Assembly (NCBI GenBank): GCA_947073515.1
Contig: CAMTMC010000006.1
Span: 24,458-88,457, forward strand
Origin: an uncultured bacterium
Lineage (GTDB): Bacteria > Bacillota > Clostridia > Oscillospirales > Oscillospiraceae
Length of the DNA stretch: 64,000 nucleotides
Reading direction: 5' to 3'
The position numbers and the translations under genes are program-made. Shown piece after piece: positions 60,025 to 64,000 of the stretch. Numbering within the stretch: position 1 is the first letter of the stretch; every line of letters begins with the position of its first letter. Under the pieces are notes generated by a model, which made no database searches, had not been told where the DNA came from, and saw only the letters and a list, made by a program, of their open reading frames with translations.

Positions 60025-61861
60025 CGCACACCCCTCCCTCCAGATAGCGGTTGGCCCCGCAGCCGGAGCATCGGGTCCGGCAGTCGGGGGTGGTCTGGGA
60101 CTGGTAGCACAGCTCCCGCTCCCGCCACAGGAAACCAGTGTCCGCCGGCGGGTCAATCCGGCACCAGGGGAAGACCTCGTCCCTCCCCCGCTCCCGGCTG
60201 GCGTAGAAGGCCGGGTCCAGGCCGCAAGCGGCGAAGGCGTCCATCCAGCGCTGATAGTCGAAATACTCTGTCCAGGAGTCCATCTTGGCCCCTTGGCGCC
60301 AAGCCTCCTCAATGACATCGGCCAGCCTCCGGTCGCCCCGGGAGAGGGCGGCCTCCAGGAAACTGGTCTGGGGGTCGTGCCAGTTGTAGGTGATGGACTT
60401 GTCCCGTTTCAGGGCGTCCCGAAGGAGATCCACCCGGCGCCGGTACTCCTCCATAGGTATCTGCCCCTCCCACTGGAAGGGAGTGTGGGGCTTGGGCACA
60501 AACCAGGAGGTGGATACGGTGATCCGCACCCCCCGGGCCTTGTTGGGGGAACACTCCCGCCAGGCGAAGTACACCTTCCTCGCCAGGTCGGCGATGCCCA
60601 GCACGTCCTCGTCAGTCTCGGTGGGCAGGCCCAGCATGAAGTACAGCTTCACCCCGTTCCAGCCCCCGGCGAAAGCGGTGCGCGCCGACTGGAGGAGGTC
60701 CTCCTCCCGGAGGTTTTTGTTGATGGCGTCCCGCAGGCGCTGGGTGCCCGCCTCCGGGGCAAAGGTCAGGCCCCCCTTCCGCACCCGCTGGAGCCGCTCC
60801 ATCAGGCTCATGGAGAAGGTGTCCGCCCGCAGGGAGGGCAGGGACAGGCCGATATCCCGGGGCTGGCAGTAGTCCAGCAGCTCGTCGCACAAAGGGAGCA
60901 GGCCGGGGTAGTCGGTGGAGGACAGGGAGGACAGGGTCATCTCCCGGTAACCGGAATCCTGACAGGCCTCTTTGCCGTACTGGGCCAGCCGCTCCGGGCC
61001 CCGGGAGCGCACCGGGCGGTACACATACCCCGCCTGGCAGAACCGGCAGCCCCGGATACAGCCTCGGAACAGCTCCAACATCACCCGGTCGTGGACGATC
61101 TCTGTGGAGGGCACAATGGTCTTGATTGGGAAATAGGACTTGTCGAAGTCCTGTACAATCCGCTTCTCTACCCCCTCGGGGGCGCCGGTGCCCTCTTGAA
61201 TGGCCACCTCCTCCAGGGTGCCGTCCGCATGGTAGACGGGCCGGTACAGGCTGGGGACATAGATACCGGGAACCTTGGCGGCGGCCAGGAGTAGCTCCTC
61301 CTTGGTCCAGCCCTCCTCCCGGGCCTGGCGGTAGAGCTCCACGCACTCCAGCACCACCTCCTCCCCCTCCCCCAGGACGAAGAAGTCCACAAAGGGGGCC
61401 AGGGGCTCCGGGTTATAGCAGCAGGTGCCCCCGGCGATCACCAGGGGGGACAGCTCCCGCCGGTCCTCCGCCCGCACCGGCAGTCCGGCCAGGTCCAGCA
61501 TATTCAGCACGTTGGTGTAGGCCATCTCATAGCCCAGGGAGAAGCCGATGATATCGAAATCAGAGATGGGGTCGCCGCTCTCCAGTCCATAGAGGAGCAT
61601 CCCCTCCCGGCGCATCTCCTCCTCCATGTCCCCCCAGGGGGCGAAGCACCGCTCGCACCACAGGCCGGGCCGCTCATTCATCAGGCCATATAAAATCCGG
61701 CAGCCCAGGTTGGACATGCCGATCTCGTAAGTATCGGGGAAGCACAGGGCAAAGCGGGTGTCCACCTCCCCCATGCCCTTTACCACGGCGTTGTACTCTC
61801 CGCCCGTGTACCGGGCCGGTTTTTGGACTTTTGGCAAGATCTGCTCCAAGGTACGGTTCAT
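60017..61861 (-). CDS. TIGR03960 family B12-type radical SAM protein
   Basis: 614 aa. N-terminal cobalamin-binding-like domain (FPDTYEIGMSNLGCRILYGLMN, SDFDIIGFSLGYEMAYTNVL, IAGGTCCYNPEP) and radical SAM motif CIRGCRFCQAG near residue 284. The C-terminal cysteines (CRTRCSGCGANRY) may hold another cluster. Substrate unknown. Family members sit between spoIVFB and rng-rplU in other Firmicutes; rng is not found here. Confidence 0.9.
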   Translation of the reverse strand: MNRTLEQILPKVQKPARYTGGEYNAVVKGMGEVDTRFALCFPDTYEIGMSNLGCRILYGLMNERPGLWCERCFAPWGDMEEEMRREGMLLYGLESGDPISDFDIIGFSLGYEMAYTNVLNMLDLAGLPVRAEDRRELSPLVIAGGTCCYNPEPLAPFVDFFVLGEGEEVVLECVELYRQAREEGWTKEELLLAAAKVPGIYVPSLYRPVYHADGTLEEVAIQEGTGAPEGVEKRIVQDFDKSYFPIKTIVPSTEIVHDRVMLELFRGCIRGCRFCQAGYVYRPVRSRGPERLAQYGKEACQDSGYREMTLSSLSSTDYPGLLPLCDELLDYCQPRDIGLSLPSLRADTFSMSLMERLQRVRKGGLTFAPEAGTQRLRDAINKNLREEDLLQSARTAFAGGWNGVKLYFMLGLPTETDEDVLGIADLARKVYFAWRECSPNKARGVRITVSTSWFVPKPHTPFQWEGQIPMEEYRRRVDLLRDALKRDKSITYNWHDPQTSFLEAALSRGDRRLADVIEEAWRQGAKMDSWTEYFDYQRWMDAFAACGLDPAFYASRERGRDEVFPWCRIDPPADTGFLWRERELCYQSQTTPDCRTRCSGCGANRYLEGGVCDG

Positions 61862-61894
61862 CCTGTTCCCTCCAAGACAAATGTGTCGTACCTT

Positions 61895-62533
61895 TTATTG
61901 TATCTGTTTTCGTCCCGTATGGCAAGGGTTTTTTCTGATTTTTCGGTGGAATTTGGGAAAAAAGCGCCTCCCGCCCCTGGCGCTGAGGCAAGCCCCCATC
62001 AGCCACAGGGACACCAGCAGAAGGGTGGGGTTTCCCCCGGCCCAGGCCAGAGCCGTCCCGGCGGCGGCCATGAGCCCGGCGAATCCCAGGTCCATCCACC
62101 CCCCGATCCGCTCCGCCAGCCCCGGTCCCGCCAGCAGGGACAGGGTGCAGCGCAGGGCCCGGCCTCCGTCCAGCCGGCCCACAGGCATCAGATTGAAGCA
62201 GGCCAGCACCAGGTTCAGCCCGGAGAAGGTCAGCCCCCCCTCCCATGCGCAGAAGCCCAGGGCCAGCGCCAGGTTCACTCCCGGCCCGGCCAGGGCGGCC
62301 ATCCCCTCCTGCCAGTAACCCAGGGGACGGTCCAGCACCATTTCCGCTCCCACCGCCGTCAGGCGGACCAGCTTGATATCCCCACCCAGCAGGCGGATAG
62401 CGGTCAGATGCCCCAGCTCGTGGAGGGCGCAGGCCGCCGCGGCCTGGGGGACCAGAAACCCCCGGTCCAAATAGTTCAGCCAGGCCAGCAGCAGGAGAAA
62501 ACCGGCGCTCGCCTCCACCCGTCCGGCCCTCAC
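61895..62533 (-). CDS. spoIVFB: Site-2 protease, SpoIVFB-like
   Basis: 212 aa M50 protease. CALHELGHLTAIRLLGG holds the HExxH motif near residue 38, and NLMPVGRLDGGRAL near 115 the third ligand. SpoIVFB cleaves pro-sigma-K. The partner spoIVFA-like gene overlaps by 4 bp (GTGA). It is shorter than Bacillus SpoIVFB and lacks a CBS domain, so equivalence is likely but not proven. Confidence 0.83.
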   Translation of the reverse strand: MRAGRVEASAGFLLLLAWLNYLDRGFLVPQAAAACALHELGHLTAIRLLGGDIKLVRLTAVGAEMVLDRPLGYWQEGMAALAGPGVNLALALGFCAWEGGLTFSGLNLVLACFNLMPVGRLDGGRALRCTLSLLAGPGLAERIGGWMDLGFAGLMAAAGTALAWAGGNPTLLLVSLWLMGACLSARGGRRFFPKFHRKIRKNPCHTGRKQIQ

Positions 62534-63555
62534 GCGTCCTCCAAAAAGTCCACGTAGTATGCGGGGTTCAGGTGGGTCTTCTGATACTTCAGCTCCAGGT
62601 GGAGATGGGGGCCGGTGGCCGCCCCGGAGGAGCCCACCCGTCCCACTGTCTCCCCCATGGCCACGCTCTGCCCCTTGGTGACAGTGACGGCGCTGCAGTG
62701 GGCGTAAAAGGACTTCACCCCGTTCCCGTGGTCGATCTGGAAGTACAGGCCATAGGAGCTGTCCTCCCCCACGTACTCCACCGTCCCGGCGGAGAAGGCG
62801 GCGATGGGGTCGCCTGTCTGCCCGCCGATGTCCACCCCGCCGTGGAACTGGTACCGGCCGTCAATGGGGTGATCCCGGTATCCGTACACCGAGTTCAGGT
62901 GGCCCAGCACTGGCGTGACCGTCTCCAGCTCCCCCAGGGAGAGCTGATCCATGGTGTAGTTGTTGGGCAGGGGCTGGCCGGTGTAGCTGGCGGTCAGGAT
63001 CACTGTCCCAGCCGCCGGGACAACCGCCGGCACCTCCTCCTCCGGCGGGGCCTCCTGGGGTTCCTCCTCCTGGTGGACCAGGGGCACAGCCAGCAGCTCA
63101 CTGTCCACATAGCGGGCGGTACGCTCCATCTGGTCGGGGTTTCCACTGATAAACTCCAGCTCCGCCGCCAATACGCTGGCGGGTTGGAGGGGCTGGAAGT
63201 CCACCTTCTGGACGGGCTCCTCCGGCTCCGCCGGCGCGGCCCCAAACACCTGGACGCAGAACTCCCCCAGGTCGGCCAGTACTGACTCCCCTCCGGCCAG
63301 GGATTCCCCCAGCTCCGCCAGCGCCCCCCGGAAGTCAAAGTCAGCGGAGATGTAGGTCAAAACCTGATCCCGGAGCTGGACCAGACGGCCGGGGAAGACC
63401 CCCTTCCCCACAAAAACCGTGAGGAACAGCAGCAAGCAGACCATCAGCTGAACCAGCCGGATCTGTTCCCGCCGCCCGCCGCCCTGACGCCGGCCGCTCC
63501 TGCCGCCGGATCTGGCTCCTCGCCGCCGGATTGCCTGTGCGCTGTGTTCGTACAT
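62530..63555 (-). CDS. spoIVFA: M23 peptidase domain protein, SpoIVFA-like
   Basis: 341 aa. A basic N-terminus (GRRQGGGRREQ) and a membrane anchor at about 35-55 precede a Pro/Glu-rich linker and a C-terminal LytM/M23 domain with GVDIGGQTGDPI and GATGPHLHLELKYQ. The zinc histidines HGGVD and HLHLE are present. ATG 63555 has GGGGGAG upstream. The gene order with an M50 protease is that of spoIVFA-spoIVFB. Confidence 0.8.
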   Translation of the reverse strand: MYEHSAQAIRRRGARSGGRSGRRQGGGRREQIRLVQLMVCLLLFLTVFVGKGVFPGRLVQLRDQVLTYISADFDFRGALAELGESLAGGESVLADLGEFCVQVFGAAPAEPEEPVQKVDFQPLQPASVLAAELEFISGNPDQMERTARYVDSELLAVPLVHQEEEPQEAPPEEEVPAVVPAAGTVILTASYTGQPLPNNYTMDQLSLGELETVTPVLGHLNSVYGYRDHPIDGRYQFHGGVDIGGQTGDPIAAFSAGTVEYVGEDSSYGLYFQIDHGNGVKSFYAHCSAVTVTKGQSVAMGETVGRVGSSGAATGPHLHLELKYQKTHLNPAYYVDFLEDA

Positions 63556-63622
63556 GGGTGGATCTCCCCCTGTTTTCTTGGATGGTACACAGTTTATTCC
63601 AGCGGACTTGGTAATATTACAC

Positions 63623-63651
63623 TTGACAGACCAGCCCCGACATCCTATAAT
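63623..63651 (+). promoter_or_regulatory. Promoter of tRNA-Pro
   Basis: TTGACA (63623-63628), a 17-base spacer and TATAAT (63646-63651), a perfect consensus promoter 30 bp before the tRNA. Confidence 0.9.
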
Positions 63652-63680
63652 ATATGAGCTGGCTGATTTCAGCCGCACAT

Positions 63681-63757
63681 CCGGGCGTGGCGAAGCTTGG
63701 TATCGCGCTTGGTTCGGGTCCAAGAGACCGTGGGTTCAAATCCCGCCGCTCGGACCA
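63681..63757 (+). tRNA. tRNA-Pro (CGG)
   Basis: 77 nt with encoded CCA (63755-63757). Acceptor CCGGGCG/CGCTCGG (one G-U pair), D stem GCGA/TCGC, anticodon stem CTTGG/CCAAG with loop TTCGGGT (anticodon CGG at 63715-63717), and T stem GTGGG/CCCGC with TTCAAAT. Confidence 0.95.
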
Positions 63758-63760
63758 TGC

Positions 63761-63829
63761 CGAGTGTTCATAACGCAACTGAACACTCGTATGTAAAGGA
63801 ACAGTCGAAAGGCTGTTCCTTTACTATTT
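63761..63829 (+). terminator. Two hairpins behind tRNA-Pro
   Basis: CGAGTGTTC (63761-63769) pairs with GAACACTCG (63781-63789). GTAAAGGAACAG (63793-63804) pairs with CTGTTCCTTTAC (63813-63824), followed by TATTTCT. The second looks like the terminator. Confidence 0.72.
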
Positions 63830-63851
63830 CTGTGGGGTGGTATGCCCCGGT

Positions 63852-63880
63852 GGAGCGGCTTTCGGGCCGCTCCCTTTTCT
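63852..63880. terminator. Terminator at the window edge
   Basis: GGAGCGGC (63852-63859) and GCCGCTCC (63866-63873) form a stem with CTTTTCTTT on the plus side. It lies just behind the partial gene on the minus strand. Confidence 0.65.
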
Positions 63881-64000
63881 TTACCCGGCTTTGCCGGCAA
63901 GATACTCAATCGCCACACCCTGACGGCTGTCCAGCACCACATTCTCCAGGTATTCCTCTACCTCTGGCAAGTCCACGCCGTTGAAGTTATAGTGGATCAC
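63881..64000 (-). CDS. Partial gene at the right edge, unrecognised
   Basis: The last 39 codons end YLAGKAG-stop (TAA at 63883-63881); the visible protein reads VIHYNFNGVDLPEVEEYLEN and VVLDSRQGVAIEYLAGKAG. The start lies beyond the window unless the GTG at 64000 is used. No family was recognised. Confidence 0.6.
   Translation of the reverse strand: MIHYNFNGVDLPEVEEYLENVVLDSRQGVAIEYLAGKAG

Overview
The window reads as one continuous piece of chromosome from a G+C-rich, endospore-forming Clostridia bacterium. Sporulation genes (spoIIM, spoIID, ylbJ/spoVV, a spoIVFA/spoIVFB-like pair, a SigH-like sigma factor), a SCIFF ribosomal peptide locus, a T-box leader and Firmicutes-type gene order all fit. 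The composition and several small family proteins resemble the Oscillospiraceae (Flavonifractor/Lawsonibacter/Oscillibacter-like); that placement is inference, because no marker search was possible. No prophage, CRISPR array, insertion sequence or complete mobile element was seen.

Layout. 1-9500 (minus strand): spoIIM-xerD; the SCIFF maturase and precursor (scfB, a GNAT gene, scfA); TIGR04086 membrane protein; yajC; the queuosine genes tgt and queA around a TfoX_C protein; a SpoIID-type protein. 9700-14800 (plus): asd, dapA, dapB (lysine/diaminopimelate), a GNAT gene, tcdA and a frameshifted gene. 14800-19000 (minus): a Tyr T-box driving an EamA transporter and tyrS; malic enzyme with a DHFR-like protein. 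19298-20722: Na+-dependent NSS transporter. 20800-31800 (minus): a long, tightly overlapped operon nusB, tsaD paralogue, xseA, lipoprotein, xseB, ispA, PAP2-like, dxs, tlyA, nadK, argR, recN, FMN-binding protein. 32000-44600: a SleB-like cell-wall hydrolase, radical SAM protein, DUF951, an AT-rich DUF3267 gene, ackA with the divergent tmcAL, DUF3810, a TauE exporter, rarA, YgjP peptidase, DUF2804, ylbJ and small proteins. 44900-46400: an oadB sodium-pump subunit with a 45-residue partner, behind a yybP-ykoY-like riboswitch. 46400-54000: a GT-C-like membrane protein, nif3, trmK, flavoprotein, DUF1858, YoaK, zinc ribbon, SigH-like factor, glmM. 54000-64000: XRE regulator with a divergent small gene, a frameshifted DUF5655 gene, the ruvC-ruvA-(SUFU)-(DUF6054)-ruvB locus, nitroreductase, two radical SAM family genes, the spoIVF-like pair and tRNA-Pro(CGG).

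Most of the window is housekeeping. The unusual signals are non-coding: (1) a family of ~165-bp imperfect palindromes in five full copies plus one end, four of them abutting stop codons; (2) an AT-rich double-hairpin repeat in the 5' leaders of three unrelated genes; (3) the riboswitch in front of the sodium pump; (4) a tyrosine T-box shared by a transporter and tyrS; (5) two genes broken at 8-base homopolymers (G8 and A8); and (6) an acetyltransferase gene lodged between the SCIFF precursor and its maturase, with a terminator directly behind the precursor.
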